Assembly (NCBI RefSeq): GCF_019320115.1
Contig: NC_089595.1
Span: forward strand, 107,772,158 to 107,836,157
From: Miscanthus floridulus
Taxonomy: Eukaryota > Streptophyta > Magnoliopsida > Poales > Poaceae
Reading direction: 5' to 3'
Length of the DNA stretch: 64,000 bases
In this document: piece by piece, positions 31,833-44,545 of the stretch
Layout of the letters: every line of letters begins with the position of its first letter
How positions within the stretch are numbered: position 1 is the first letter of the stretch
Translations under genes and position numbers: made by a program
Notes under the pieces: model-generated
What the model saw: the letters and a program-made list of their open reading frames with translations, nothing else
Told to the model about the DNA's origin: nothing
The model's database searches: none

Positions 31833-34800
31833 ATGCCACCATCGCCAATGCTTAAGTATCCTGCCTCTGCATCTCTACCGCCGTTGAGCTCGCATCCATA
31901 TGCCCCCACCTCCAATAGATCCATGGTGTCGTTCCGACATCACCTTCCAGCGCAAGGAGGGCCTCATCCATCGTGGTCTTCTCCGCGCTTAGACCTTGGC
32001 CGAGGAGTGGCTACTGCTCGGCGATGAGGATTTGCCATCACCGCCCAATGGCTACGTGGTGTCATTCGCCCACTTCCACAAGCGTGGGCTCACAACCTCC
32101 ACCCACAAATTCCACCTAGGGCTGCTGCACTTCTACAAGATTGAGCTACAGCATCTCAATCCCAACGGGATCTAGCACATGGTGGCGTTCGTCGTGCTAT
32201 GCGAAGGATTCCTGAGGATCAGCCCCCACTTCAACTTGTGGAGGTATTTCTTCGCCGTCAGCCTCTAGAAGAAGAGGGAGAAGTGCGGCAGGCAGGAGCT
32301 ACACATGTCGATGGGGTGCGTCGGCATACAACTTCTGAACAATCGGGTCACACGAGTACCCATCCATGTGGCTCTCGATGTCCAACAAGAGGTGGCACTC
32401 GCAGTGGTTCTACCTCAAGAATGACGCCGTTGCCCCTCTGTCGGAGTTCACCGGGTGCCTGATCGAAGAGGCCTCGGAGCAGTGGGGGAAGTGGGGCATC
32501 CCGGTGAAGGACAAGAAGAAGATCCGAGACCACATCGCCGCCATCCACATCTTGAAGGAGAACAGCCTGACAAGGTCAGGCATCATTGAGGCTTACCACA
32601 CGAGGAGGGTGGCGCCGTTGATGACGCGCGCACTCCCTCTATATGTGTTGGCGCCTGAGGCGTCGTTCAACGGAACGGCACTCGCCGAGGGAACGCTCCC
32701 CAACTTTGAGATCACACAATGCATCAAGGAGGTGATAGAGCCTTTGTGGGATAATGCGGGTACCGCCCTCGACTTTGTCTACTTGGTGCCAGGGCATCCT
32801 CTAATGCTGCCGGAGCCAGGCTACGTTGTCTTCGTAAGTTTCCCTTTCTCTTGCCTTCTCTTTAATTGATTTCCTAACCCTGTGAGACTAACTTTGAGAG
32901 GGGCGGGACCAGCCAAGGGACCTCATCCTCATGGATCACCCAGCGCCACTACCGAGGGATTCAGCCATGAGGGTGGTGAATCGTGCCAAGGGTGAGCGAC
33001 TAAGGAAGGCAAAGGAGGACAAGAAGAGGAAGAAGCAGCAGAAGCTATAGGTGCGGGAATGAGGGGAGGACACCAACGACGATGATGACGATGACGATGG
33101 TGACAACGATGAGGTGATGGAGGAAGAAGAAACGATATCCGACGATATCGAGTGGGACAACCTAGAGAGTGAGGATGCACTGACAGGCGTCGGTTCGTCC
33201 TTTCAGGCGCTGGGACCTTTCCCATTCCATGGAGGGGAGGTCACGTCTGGGGAGCCGGTGGAGGTGGGCCGTACCGTTGGCCTGCCCTAGGAGCCAACAG
33301 AGGCGGGCGGCTCTTCCTTCGCACCCAAGGTTCTAGCGGAGGCGAGCGGCTCCACCATCGTGCCCCAAGCGCCAAGGGGAGTGGGGCGTTCCACCAATGT
33401 GCCCAAGGAGCTGCCAGGGGCGAGCCCCACTACCCAGGAGTAGGGGGCGGGCTCAAAACGGCCTCATTTCAATGAGGCAGAGCAAGGGTCGGGGGGTTCA
33501 TCCCTCAAACACATCTACCACCCGACGGTGCTAAGGTGAGTTATCAATTCCTCTATTTTTTCCTGTTTTAGTCAGATTTCATCATGACTTATGTTTTTCA
33601 TCCCTTACAGCGTCGACAGGCATCAGAATCCTTTGGTGCTGGCGCCGAAGAAGAGCATCGCCCTCCAATCGAGGCATCGGCCGTTGGTTGTTGTCACACC
33701 CATTTTGGGTGGGAGCGGCACCAGTGTGACCGCATCGCTGGCTGGTCAGGCACCGCCCATGGTGGTGCCTGTGCCCTCAGCGGGATGGGCAGACATGGGC
33801 ATTCAAGGGGTGCCTTTGGAGGTCGTGGAGCAGTCGGTGACGGCTGCGATACCGCTGCTAACGGTGGGGCGAATGGGGCTACCGATCGCACTCATGGCAC
33901 CGACCATGGTGTGTGCAATGCAGCTGGTCGTGACCCCACCAACACAGGTGGAGGTGGTGGCAGCTGTGATAGATGGGTCACAGCCGAGTGCAACTGCAGT
34001 GTCACCTGAGGCATTAGCGCGACCCTTGCCATCGGTGGCCCAAGCGATGGCGCCTGGCACGGGCCAAATGGAGTGGGACGTGGCCGAGGAGTCCTCGGGA
34101 GTCATGGTGCTGGGAGAAAGGTTATCATCCGCACCGCTGACCCCTTCCATCGCCGAAGGGGGCGTCCCGGTGGAGACATCACAGCGAGGGGGGTCAGGGG
34201 CGCTTAGGGCTGGTGTGGAGCCATCCCTAACCCTGACATCGGTGGGCAGTGGCTCACCCATGCGGGGCAAGCCCCTGCTCCAGTGGGCAGATCCACAGGA
34301 TCTGGCGTCGACGCTTTTTACCCTTGACAACGCCACAGAGAGGATGGAGCTGGAGAGCCTCGACGTAGGGATCGCGTCCGTGCTCGAGGCCCTAGACCAT
34401 GCCATGGGCGCATTACACGACGTCGTTGTTCCCTCTGGTAGGGTATTACTTGGTCCTGCTTCTTGCCCTTTTCTTCCTCTATATACTTTTTGTATCCTGA
34501 CGATTGTCTCCCTACAGTCCCTTATAGCTCGCAGCCAGGGAAAATCTCGGTTCCTTCGTCAACAGAAGGAAACCTTGGACCGCCTCATTGAGGAGGCATG
34601 GCTACGTAGGGAGGTGATAGCTCAGCTCATTACCACCCAACATAGGGTGGTCAAGCTGACTCCCCTCGCCAAGGAAGTGGCTAGTCTTCGGTCACGGGTG
34701 GCCGAGGCCTGTTGGGATGTTGACGAGGCCGAGAAAGCATTCGAGGCCCTGTTGGTGAGGTGACGGAAGGATGACGAAGAAGCCACCAGGGTCAGGAAGG

Positions 34801-35000
34801 AGCGGGATGAGTTGCTCTAGAAGGACATCAAAACTCGGTAGTGGATCCTTGACCTTCTAGGTGAGGTTGAGAAAGAAAGGGATCTAAAGCTGAGGGCTAA
34901 GGTAAAGCTCGTGGCCCTAGAGAAAAGGGCGAGCTTGGATGCCTGGCGGTCACTCGACTACACAAGGAGCGGGATGAGCTAATCCAAACCATGGAGAGGC
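31833..35000 (+). pseudogene. Antisense extra ORF of a Tat/Retand-like element (Transposase_28 / putative gypsy-type domain)
   Basis: The plus strand, opposite to the element's gag, encodes a decayed protein: MPPSPMLKYPASAS start, then HFHKRGLTT, KFHLGLLHFYKIELQHLNP and FLRISPHFNLWRYFF. This is the plant Transposase_28 (PF04195) region, known from extra ORFs of Tat-lineage retrotransposons. After likely introns (donors at 32834, 33535 and about 34437) come an acidic EDTND/DDDDGDND/EEEET stretch, a long open frame (33591-34763) and a heptad-rich C-terminus. Several stops and frameshifts interrupt it. The name Transposase_28 does not imply DNA transposition. A second copy is at 61923-63256. Confidence 0.65.
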
Positions 35001-36117
35001 TCTGCTCAGAATGTGGCGTGGCTCACGAGGAGCACAACCCTCAGTGGGCTTCTAACCCCCTTGTGGTCGGCGGTGGCCATGAGCGAGCCCTCGCACTGCT
35101 GCTTGTTCTTCTTCTTGTTGGGACAGTTGGAGGCGCCTTTGTCGGCGTCCTCGTCCCGTTTCGCCTTGCCTTTGAGGCGGTTGAAAATCACCCTGACCGC
35201 CTCCTCACCCAAGGCATGGCTAGTGGCGATGTCAAGGAGCTCCTTGGTGGTTCATGGGCCCTTACGTCCTAGCTTGTTAACCCAAGACTCGCAGGTGGTC
35301 CCAGACAGGAAAGCTATTATGACGTCGGCGTTGGCGACGTTGGGCAGCTCATTGTACTACCAGGAGAAGCACCAGATGTACCACAAAGAGTTTCCCTAGA
35401 CTTTTGTCAATAGTTTTTGAGATCCTAGGGGTTTCCAAGACACTCATATGTGCCCTGGAAGTTTCCCACAAAGATCTCTTTTAGGTCCATCCAACTTTGG
35501 ATTCGGTTGGGCGGAAGGTGTTCCAACCATGTTTGCACCGAATTGGCCAAGAACAATGGAAGGTTGCGGATAATGAAATCATCATTATCTACCCCACTGG
35601 CTTGGCAAGTAAGCCGATAATCCTCGAGCCATAGTCCGGGGTTCGTTTCCCTAGAGTATTTTAGGATGTTGGTCGGCGGTCGGTACCGCGGTGGAAAGAC
35701 GGCATTGAGGATGTGTTAGCCAAAGGCCTGAGGTCCCGGCAAGTCAGGGCTTGGGCTTCGGTCCTCGCCACTGTTGTAGCATCCACGACGAGACTAGTAG
35801 CCATGGCTTGCCCCCTCCTTCGCATGCACGTAGGTACATCTACGTGCATTGAGGGTGTCGCACGCGCCACGATGAAGGTTGAGACGTTCATGCACCAGGA
35901 CCACGGTGCACGACCTGCTGCCTTGCTATGCCTGGTGGTCTGACACGTCCCTATCAGGCCGCTCTGAGGGTGCGCGTTGGCTGGTGTCTGTGGCAGAACT
36001 GCCCAACATAACACACTTATGGAGGCACTTGTCTTCCACTGACACCTAGCACCCTGAGAGCGAGCTATATCGGGCGGGTTCCATCGAGCACACCCCAAGG
36101 GAGAGCCCGAATGATCC
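35000..36117 (-). pseudogene. Tat-type gag remnant
   Basis: The minus strand shows ETNPGLWLEDYRL, FIIRNLPLFLANS-like, TWLEHLPP and DLKEIFVGNFQGTY, the Retrotrans_gag domain of Tat elements. It is followed by HALGEEAVRVIFN and the basic tail NCPNKKKNKQ...GSL. Stops and frame changes interrupt it. It ends tail-to-tail with the antisense ORF near 35000. No protease, RT or integrase lies between, so pol is absent. Confidence 0.65.
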
Positions 36118-36122
36118 ACATT

Positions 36123-39100
36123 TTCCCCTAAGGATCCAATAATGAGAACGAGTTACAATACTTAGTCCATTTCATACATCCAAAGTTCTTAGAAATGTAT
36201 TATTACATTACCAAATTCAGAGTGTAGAATATTAAACAGCGGAATGAAAATAAACATCTATCGATAATAAACAAGGATCCGTCTGTGTCCACCAGAAGAA
36301 TCCCTCACACAACGGCTACTTGTCAAGCTGCACCAGCAATAGGGGTAAATAAACCCTAAGTACACAATGTACTCACAAGACTTATCCGACTAGTGGGAAT
36401 AATTTCCTGACTCCAAGGGATATGATAAGCTCTATGGTTTGCTGGGTTCCTTTTTACAGAAAGCAATACTAATAGTGAATCCTTATGTATATTAATTATT
36501 AGTATTCATGATTAGTTCATTATCTAACCATTCTATGTACGCACCTGTTCTACTTTCAAGCAAGAGTTGAGCAAACAGTTTCATTTCACCACCTTTCCTC
36601 TTTTAGTTCTTACTACGGTGCTAGAGTGTAGACAAGCCATACCGGATCACCCGGTGATTTGCAAATCAATGTGCCCAGTTGGGTACCCCGAAACACATGC
36701 CCCACTTGTACCCTAGGCACAAGCAGGACCAACCCACCACTCTTTTGTCAAGGGGTCTAGGTCCCTATCCAAATTTGGACTCTAAGCCCCCGCTCCTGAG
36801 TCCCGGACTCAGTGCAGTGCTTAGACCTCCACCATCCCCGTCTCCAATTAGTCGGTCCAGAAAGAGCTGGAACCCCCGACAAGGGAGCAACAAGCCTTCC
36901 CTGAGCCCATACACAAGTACGTGCTCAGGATAATAAGTCTGTGACTTGCCTAGAGTCCATTGCAACTGCTGGTCCTTAACTGACACAGACATGGAAAAAG
37001 TGTAACCAAGCCATGCCCTGTTGGCCGCAGGACACAACCTCTTACACCCACCAATACCCAAACCATATCCCTGCCTGGTCTCCATTTTCCTTTCCACCAT
37101 TTTATCGTGAGTGATCATAATAATCACCTATTGTGGGTAACGGTAGGTTACTCACGCTACTGACATCCTAAGCATAGCAGCTACTCGACCTATACTAGTG
37201 GGACTCGTAGGTAAGTATATTTATGCATGTAGTTTCCCTAAAATGCCTGTAACATATTTGCACATCATATATATATTCGATGATCATTCAAAAATAGGGG
37301 TTATGCACCGGGGCTTGCCTTGGGTAGGCAGTGTCAACAAAGTTAGCAACTGATGGCTCCAGGGCACCCTCCTATACGAGAATCTCCTCCTCGTACTCTT
37401 CAATGATCTCCTCGTACTCCTGTTCGCCCGCAGGCACGAACTCTACCAACTCATTATCTACATGCATGAAATGATGATGCAGCACTTAGTAATACGGCAA
37501 CAACAACTCTTAAAATAAACTACATCTGCTAAGCTACTAAACTAGCTCTATCGACTAAGATGCTATGTTACCTATCATTTCCACTAAACATGTATGAAAC
37601 ATTTCATGTATTAACTTAGCAACTAAAGGAATCCCTATTCTTAACATCGATTTACTATATACATATGATAAAACAAGGAATACTAGCCACCCTATTTATC
37701 AACTTCTTCTAAGGCTCCAAAAATTATAGTGAGCACATAATAATACAATGAACCTACTATAAAAATTTCATGGCTAAAGTTCTCACCAATTTGCCACAAA
37801 AATTCCTACGATATTAAGCTAAATAATATTAAGCTTTCCTAAATGAATTAATGAATCTATTATTATCATAGATAACTGTAAACTAACTTTACCAACAGAT
37901 AGATAACATTTTTAGGAACTCAACAAAATTTATTTCACAATTTTTGACTACATCTGTGAATTGATATTAATTTCCAAAGTTCACTTAGAATGTAAATTAT
38001 AAAGCTGATTCTATCCTTTATAAAATGGAAAATGAATTCCAACTCACGTGGTCCACGAGCGAGCGGCTCGGCCCACTCCCGCGCAACGCGCGCGCACACG
38101 CGACCCACCGGCACGGCCCACGCGGGCGCGGCCTAGCTATGCGGCAACGGCCCATGACGAGGAGGCCCGAGCGCTATGGCTATTTTGTGAAAACATCCTT
38201 GACCTACCGGTGAATCACCCCGAGACCCATGACACTATTCCTACAGTCAGCTATTTTATAGATAAGCCCTTGGAACAAACTATCTTTACCACAGCCGGGT
38301 CCTCGGGCACCCGCGCGTGCACTGGCACGGCAATGCTGGCATAGGGCGGTGACGTCAGCCATCTTCGCCCCTCCCCGCCCCCGCTAGCGAGCCAATGCTC
38401 ACCTTGATGCGAACACAAGGCGATGGGCGGTGAAGTGGTGAACAGAGACATGGTCCCAAGCTCCCTCCATGGCGGTGGGCCTCCTGCAGCGGTGGCGACC
38501 ACGTTCCCATGAGCTCAGGCACAACCGAGACTAAAGGACTAGAGTACGGGCATCAGTAACTCACCCAGAACCTACCAAACATGATGGCTTGACCAGGGAC
38601 GGGCCGAGTGAGTTCAGCCATGCGCGCACGGCAAACACGGCGACGACCGCGATGGCGCGACCACGTCAGCGGCGCTGGCCAGGTAGTAGTAGTGCAAATT
38701 GGGGTGCGCATGGGGTGGAGGACAGCGAGGCAAGGCTGGGGGTGCAACTAATTGGGCTCGGGAGGACCAGGCAGGTAATGCCCATAGCGACGACGTCTAG
38801 GCCTTTAATGGTGCAACGACGGGCGCTGGCTCCAAATTGGAGCCTGCCAAGGTATGATGCGGCACGGTGCTGGGCCGGTTGGCTAGCTAGATAGAAGACA
38901 GAGCCAGACACACGTTGAATTGAAAGGACACGACCTCACCATGATGGATTGAAGGCGTGGCCTGGGCGGCCCGGCAACAGAGGAGGGAGGGGAAAAGAAG
39001 GGAATGGGGTCCGGCTGCTGGCCCAAGCCTTGGCGGGATGTGATGACCTCACCTGAGCAATCATTGCAAGCTAGCATAGCCAGGAGAGGGGGCACACCCG

Positions 39101-40232
39101 CGTGCAGGTAGTGGCAGCGCAGTCACGCAGTCGTGGCACCATTAATGGCGAACGACAAGCGGTGGCCTCAGCACGACCATGTGCACAAAATCGAGATGGC
39201 AACGACACAGAGCGCAGGGGAACACGAATGTGACAGCATGGCACAGTAGTGATGGGACGGCAGTGGCTCAGCAACACAGGCGGACACGATGCAATGCTAT
39301 GGCACGGCGATGGCTCGGCGATGCAGGTGGCTAGGCAACAGTGGACCAGCCAGACATTGGACCCACCGAGCGCGACGGTGCACGACACGGGCGCGTACGT
39401 GCTCTACTCATGCAACATGACTTGGTGCAGCAGCGGCAATGTAGAGCCTACACGATGGTGCCAGGCAGAGCAGAGCCAGCATGAAGGGATGTGGGCAGCC
39501 ACAAGAGCGCTAGCAGCATTGCCAGCAGCAGCGCACAACGTAGCAGAGGAGCAGCTGCGTGCCCGGGCAGCCAGCCACCGGGACTAGCCGGGCCTGGCTA
39601 GACACATGCGCGCATGCGGCCGGCGCGCCGATGATGGCACAGGAGCATGGTGACCGCATCAACGCGAGGAACTCGACCCAAAACGTGCTATGCATGCCTT
39701 TTAAAGCGTCCCAAAAATCCCAATCGATGATTCAAATGCCAAACAAACTTTTTTACACTCAAGAGGGCATATTAGGCTATCAAAACCAGCCATGAAACCA
39801 TACCACTAATTAATCCAATTCTCCCACAAAAATTTCCAAACCTGGCCTTGTCAAACCACTTTTCAAACTTACGAAATCGACTAAGTCTCGACCGGATTCG
39901 TGTCGAATTCAATTTCCAAGCTATTCGGTATGCTAGCTTGTGAATTCCTTTTGCGACCTCAAGTATTTCATCGTCACCAATATGGTTTGTACTTCCAACT
40001 TTGCTAAAATTCTGTATATACATTCTATAACATTTTCATTCAATAAAAATTCATGAACATCCGTACTTGAAAATTGTATAGGTCACAAACGACCTTTCGT
40101 TAAGCATTCCTCTTGGTCGTTTTAAGTTACATAGATTGATTTACACCCTATATTACCTACATTTACACATAAATATGATGCTATGCAGTGTTTTAGCAAA
40201 AGATTGTACAGTGTAACACTGAGGGTGTTACA
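36123..40232 (-). mobile_element. 4.1-kb Tekay-type solo LTR inserted in the Tat leader
   Basis: On the minus strand it begins TGTAACACCCTCAGTGTTACA, like the LTRs at 45432 and 63257. It contains the gtgagtac...tactTAGGGTTTATTTACCCC region and the caaggcaagccccgg motif typical of these LTRs. It is flanked by ACATT (36118-36122 and 40233-40237). The 3' end (minus ..ccttaggggaa) lacks the usual CA, so that boundary may be mutated. No internal genes. The small minus ORF at 37372-37467 is described with the LTR ORFs of the young element. Confidence 0.7.
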
Positions 40233-40567
40233 ACATTGAGCTTGCATCATCGGGACAACGAGCTCTTGGCCTACTACGCCGCCGCACGCTCAAGTAGCTT
40301 GCGAATCTCTCGATGGGCCCGATGATCCTTGAGCATTGTGGGCCCTGGAAGCCCCCCGAGCAAGGCCGCTATTGCAGCGATGTTCTGGCTTGCTCGGATG
40401 AAGTGTGGGAGGGCTTCATCGTCCTCGATGATCCTTCGGTTCACATCATGAGCCACGACGTGTGCACGCCTATGGTCTCCGTGGTGCTCGATCTCTTGCT
40501 TGTGCTCCACGCATTCCTGCTCGAGCTGGAGTCATGCTTCCTCGAACTCTTGGTGCCAGGCCTTTAG

Positions 40568-41302
40568 CTACTCTACCCGTAGGCGAGGTGGGGCCCCTTC
40601 ATCCCTCTTGACCTCGTCATCAAAGTCATTCGTTGGGGTAGCTTCTCCCACATGGATGCTTTCGACGTGTCCCTCGGGGGTACCTACCATGAAACATTCA
40701 TGAGAAGGGTGATGGTTTCCCCTACCGGAGTCAGAGCCAGAGGACGACCCTGATTCTCCCGCAAGGAGGTCATGGAAAGATTTCACGATATATTCGGTCA
40801 TCCCCACGAACTCGTCGTTCGTGGGGGTTGGAGGCGTGCATTGCTCCACAAGGTGTCCAACGGTCTCTGCGGTGTTGTGGAGACAGGACGGGAGCACTAT
40901 CGAGACGCTCCAGATGAGGTATTCCAGGGAGAGCGGCTCTCCCCCGGCCAGCTGCGTTATGACGTTGGCGAAGGAGAAGGTGAGGCAGCCTAGGTGCTCC
41001 CAGGACGGTCGGGGTCCCAAGAAGGCACTGAGCTGGCGCTCTAGCCACCCGTAATCAAAGTCGAGGAGCTGGTCACTACCCAAGGCATGGGCTTCTAGTG
41101 TGTGTAGCTGTAGCTCCTCGAGCACCTCAACGATCGCATCGAGGCTGGTGGGGTGGAGAGGTTGGATGGCGATGGGAGCCTGCATCAACTCTCCCTCCAT
41201 CGTGATGATGAAGTCTAGGTTCTCGAAGCACACGTGCGCGCCCGGGACCCAGCTGACACCATGACTAGCCATCCAAGGCATGGTGTGGACGTCGAGATGC
41301 AC
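40568..41302 (-). CDS. Tat element leader ORF (gag N-terminal), remnant
   Basis: 244 open codons directly downstream of the PBS on the minus strand: MHLDVHTMPWMASHGVSWVPGAHVCFENLDF, then EELQLHTLEAHALGS, LGCLTFSFANVI and an acidic/serine tail. This is the leader part of Tat/RIRE2-like gag reading frames. The frame runs into stops around 40290-40560, before the Tekay solo LTR separates it from the rest of gag at 36117. It is unlikely to be expressed as a functional protein, and a copy lies at 42452-43520. Confidence 0.55.
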   Translation of the reverse strand: MHLDVHTMPWMASHGVSWVPGAHVCFENLDFIITMEGELMQAPIAIQPLHPTSLDAIVEVLEELQLHTLEAHALGSDQLLDFDYGWLERQLSAFLGPRPSWEHLGCLTFSFANVITQLAGGEPLSLEYLIWSVSIVLPSCLHNTAETVGHLVEQCTPPTPTNDEFVGMTEYIVKSFHDLLAGESGSSSGSDSGRGNHHPSHECFMVGTPEGHVESIHVGEATPTNDFDDEVKRDEGAPPRLRVE

Positions 41303-41305
41303 AAG

Positions 41306-41328
41306 AGGCCCCTACTTGGCGCGCCAAC
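41306..41328 (-). other. Tat primer-binding region
   Basis: Minus-strand GTTGGCGCGCCAAGTAGGGG directly follows the LTR end, the characteristic sequence after 5' LTRs in this lineage. The equivalent at 43525-43544 reads GTTGGCCCACCAGGTAGGGG. Confidence 0.6.
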
Positions 41329-42342
41329 TGTCAGTGTTTCAAGTTACCACCGATGAGTAAATTTCTAGTATTGCACGTCTGGCTCGGATGGTGTGCTTAG
41401 AGGACACAAGGTTTATACTGGTTCGGGCTAAAAGTCCCTACGTCTAGTTCGTCGCTGCTGCTCGTCTTACTAGCAATGAAAGTTTGTAGTAGGGGTTACA
41501 AACAGGTGAGAGGGGGAAAGGATCCCAAGTCTCTGATGGAATAAGTAAACGGGTGCTGAGAGCTCGATCACTGCTCAGTCGTGTGTTCGTGTGTGTTTAT
41601 CTCGTGGTTTGGTCTTGTGTGGATCTGGATTGGATCAGATCTTCGATGGGTTGATCGATCGGTCCTAAATTAGATCCCTTTCATGGGAGGCCTTGCTTTC
41701 CCTTTTATAGGCTAAGGGAAAGCGTGGGTTACAGCAGAGGAACAAAAAAGAACGAGAGAGAGAAGAAGGCCTTCAAGATGGCTGGGTCCTTCTTCTCCTT
41801 TATGTGGGTCTCGCCGATCCTATAGATGTCAATAGGGATAGCTCCATGTCATGACCCTATCCGTTACTGGTGCCATGCGTAGGCATCGTCTGCCGGTCAT
41901 GGCGTTCCATCCCGTCCCGACGGATATCGTGGTGAACTGATGTGCCTATCATCATTCATAGGAGGGTTAGGTAGAACAGCATCGGTACGCCTGATGCTAT
42001 TCTTGATGTGAACCCTCAGGTATGGCCCATCATGGCCACGGGTTACATCAAGGCATGCCAGTCTCTTTCATGGTGTTAGAGTTTTGACCTAGGCCCATAC
42101 GCTTGGACCTGGAGTCGTTGGCGGTGGTATGGGTCCCCGTCGAGCGAGACAGAGCATGAACCCAAGGGGTCTAGCGAGGCAGAGCCCACCCCTAGATGTC
42201 GAGCAAGGCGAAGCCCATGGCTTGGGGTCAGGTGAGGAGGAGCTCGTGGCCTCAGGGTTGGGCGAGGCAAGCCCACGGCCTCAGGGTAGGGCAAGGCGGA
42301 GCCCACTCCCAGAGGTCTGGCGAGACGGAGATCGCGACCTCA
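41329..42342 (-). repeat. Tat LTR, unit 1 (truncated)
   Basis: Begins TGTCAGTGTTTC next to the PBS and is collinear with 43545-44543. It is cut by the tandem-duplication junction at 42342. Confidence 0.8.
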
Positions 42343-44545
42343 TTACATAGATTGATTTACACCCTATATTACCTACATTTACACATAAATATGATGCTAT
42401 GTAGTGTTTTAGCAAAAAATTGTATAGTGTAACATCGAGGGTGTTATAGCGTCGAGCTCGCATCATCTGGACTGCGAGCTCTCAGCCTACTACGCTACCG
42501 CATGCTCGAGTAGCGTGTGAATCTCGCGATGGGCCCGATGATCCTCAGGCATTGTGGGCCCTGGAAGCCCCCTAAGCAAGGCCATTGTCGCACTGATGTT
42601 CTGGCTTACCCAGATGAAGTGTGGGAGGGCTTCATCGTCCTTGATGATCCTTCGGTTCACGTCATGAGCCATGACGCGTGCACGCCTACGGTCTCCGTGG
42701 TGCTCGATCTCTTGCTTGTGCTCCATGCATTCCTACTCGAGCTGGAGTCATGCTTCCTCGAACTCTTGGTGCCAGGCCTTCAGCTGCTCTACCCATAGGT
42801 GAGGTGGGGCCCCTTCATCCCTCTCGACCTCGTCATCAAAGTCATTCGTTGGGGTAGCCTCTACCATGTGGATGCTTTTGGCGTGTCCCTCGGGGGTACC
42901 TACCATGAAACATTCATGAGAAGGGTGATGGTTCCCCTGCTGGAGTCAGAGTCAGAGGGTGACCCTGATTCTCCCGCGAGGAGGTCATGGAAAGATTCCA
43001 CAACATATTCGGTCATCCCCACGAACTCATCGTTCGTGGGGGATGGAGGCGTGCATTGCTCCACAAGGTGGCCAACAGTCTCTATGGCGTTGCGGAGACC
43101 AAATGGGAGCGTTGTCGAGGCACTCTGGATGAGGTATTCCAGGGAGAGCGGCTCTCCCCTGGCCAGCTGCATTATGACATTGGCAAAGGAGAAGGTGAGG
43201 CAGCCTAGGTGCTCCTAGGATGGTCGGGGTCCTAGGAAGGCACCGAGCTGGCATTCTAGCCACCCGTAATCAAAGCTGAGGAGCTGGTCGCTACCTAAGG
43301 CATGGGCTTCCAGTGCGTGCTTCCACAACTCCTTGAGCGCCTCAGCGACCGCGTCGAGGCTGGCAGAGTGGAGAGGTTGGATTGGCGATGGGAGCCTACA
43401 TCAACTCTCCCTCCGTCGTGACAATGAAGACCAGGTTCCCAAAGCGCATGTGCAGGCCCGAGACCCAGCTGATGCCATGACTAGCCATCCAAGGCATGGT
43501 GTGGATGTCGATACATGCAAGAGGCCCCTACCTGGTGGGCCAACTGTCGGTGTTTCGAGTTACCACCGATGAGTAAATTTCTAGTATTGCGCGTCTGGCT
43601 CGAATGGTGTGCTTAGAGGACACAAGGTTTATACTGGTTCGGGCTAAAAGTCCCTACGTCCAGTTCATCACTGCTGCTCATCTTACTAGCAATGAAAGTT
43701 TGTAGTAGGTGTTACAAATAGGCGAGAGAGGGAAAGGATCCCAAGTCTCTGATGGAAGAAGTAAACGGGTGCTGAGAGCTCGATCGCTGCTCAGTCGTGT
43801 GTTCGTGTGTGTTTATCTCATAGTTCGGTCTTGTCCAGGTCTAGATTGGATTAGATCTTCGATGTGTTGATAAATCGGCCCTAAATTGGATCCCTTTCAT
43901 GGAATGCCCTACTTTCCCTTTTATAGGCCAAGCAAAAGCGTGGGTTACAGCGGAGGAAAAAAGAAGAACGAGAGATAGAAGAAGGCCTTCAGGATCGCTG
44001 GGTTCTTCTTCTCCTTCATGCGGGTCCCGCCGATCCTGTAGATGTTAACATGGATAGCTCCATGTCATGACCCTATCCGTTACTAGTGCCATGCGTAGGC
44101 ATCGTCTGCCGGTCATGGCAACCGACGGACGTCGTGGTGAACTGATGCGCCTGTCATCATTCGTACGAGGGTTAGGCAGAATAGCACCGGCACGCCTGAT
44201 GCTGTTCTTGATGTGAACCCTCAGGTATGGCCCGTCATGGCCATAGGTTACATCAAGGCATGCCAGTCTCTTCCATGGTGTCAGAGTTGAGACCTAGGCC
44301 CATATGCTTAGACCTGGAGTCGTTGGCGGCGGTATGGGTCCCCATCGGGTGAGACGGAGCACGAACCCAAGGGGTCGAGCGAGGTGGAGCCCACCCCCAG
44401 AGGTCGAGCGAGGCGAAGCCCATGGCTCAGGGTCGGGCGAGGAGGAGCCTGCGGCCTCAGGTTGGGCGACGTGAGCCCATGGACTTGGGGTAGGGTGGGG
44501 CGGAGCCCACTCCTAGAGGTCTGGTGAGATAGAGATTGTGGTCTC
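42343..44545. repeat. 2.2-kb tandem duplication, unit 2
   Basis: Second copy of 40127-42342 with many scattered substitutions. It starts with the final ~110 bp of the Tekay LTR and ends inside the Tat LTR that continues to 44705. Confidence 0.85.
42452..43520 (-). pseudogene. Tat leader ORF, unit 2 (broken)
   Basis: Collinear with 40238-41302 but split by stops and frameshifts. Recognisable pieces include EPLSLEYLIQSAS and NDEFVGMTEYVVESFHDLLAG. Confidence 0.6.

Larger units (their letters stand above)
40127..42342. repeat. 2.2-kb tandem duplication, unit 1
   Basis: ttacatagattgatttacaccc at 40127 recurs at 42343, and the two units are collinear: the end of the Tekay solo LTR, the Tat leader, the PBS and the Tat LTR. 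The unit 1 LTR stops abruptly at gagatcgcgacct, where unit 2 begins, so this LTR lacks its last ~160 bp. Period 2216 bp. Confidence 0.85.

Noticed and set aside
31833..32840. DNA transposase gene (from the domain name Transposase_28)
   Set aside because: The domain is known from plant gypsy-associated ORFs, and here it lies antisense between gag and PPT of a Tat-like element.
33591..34763. Independent 390-residue host gene
   Set aside because: It is one open part of the decayed antisense ORF, bounded by intron signals and stops, with the Transposase_28 region upstream and a partial copy at 61923-63256.
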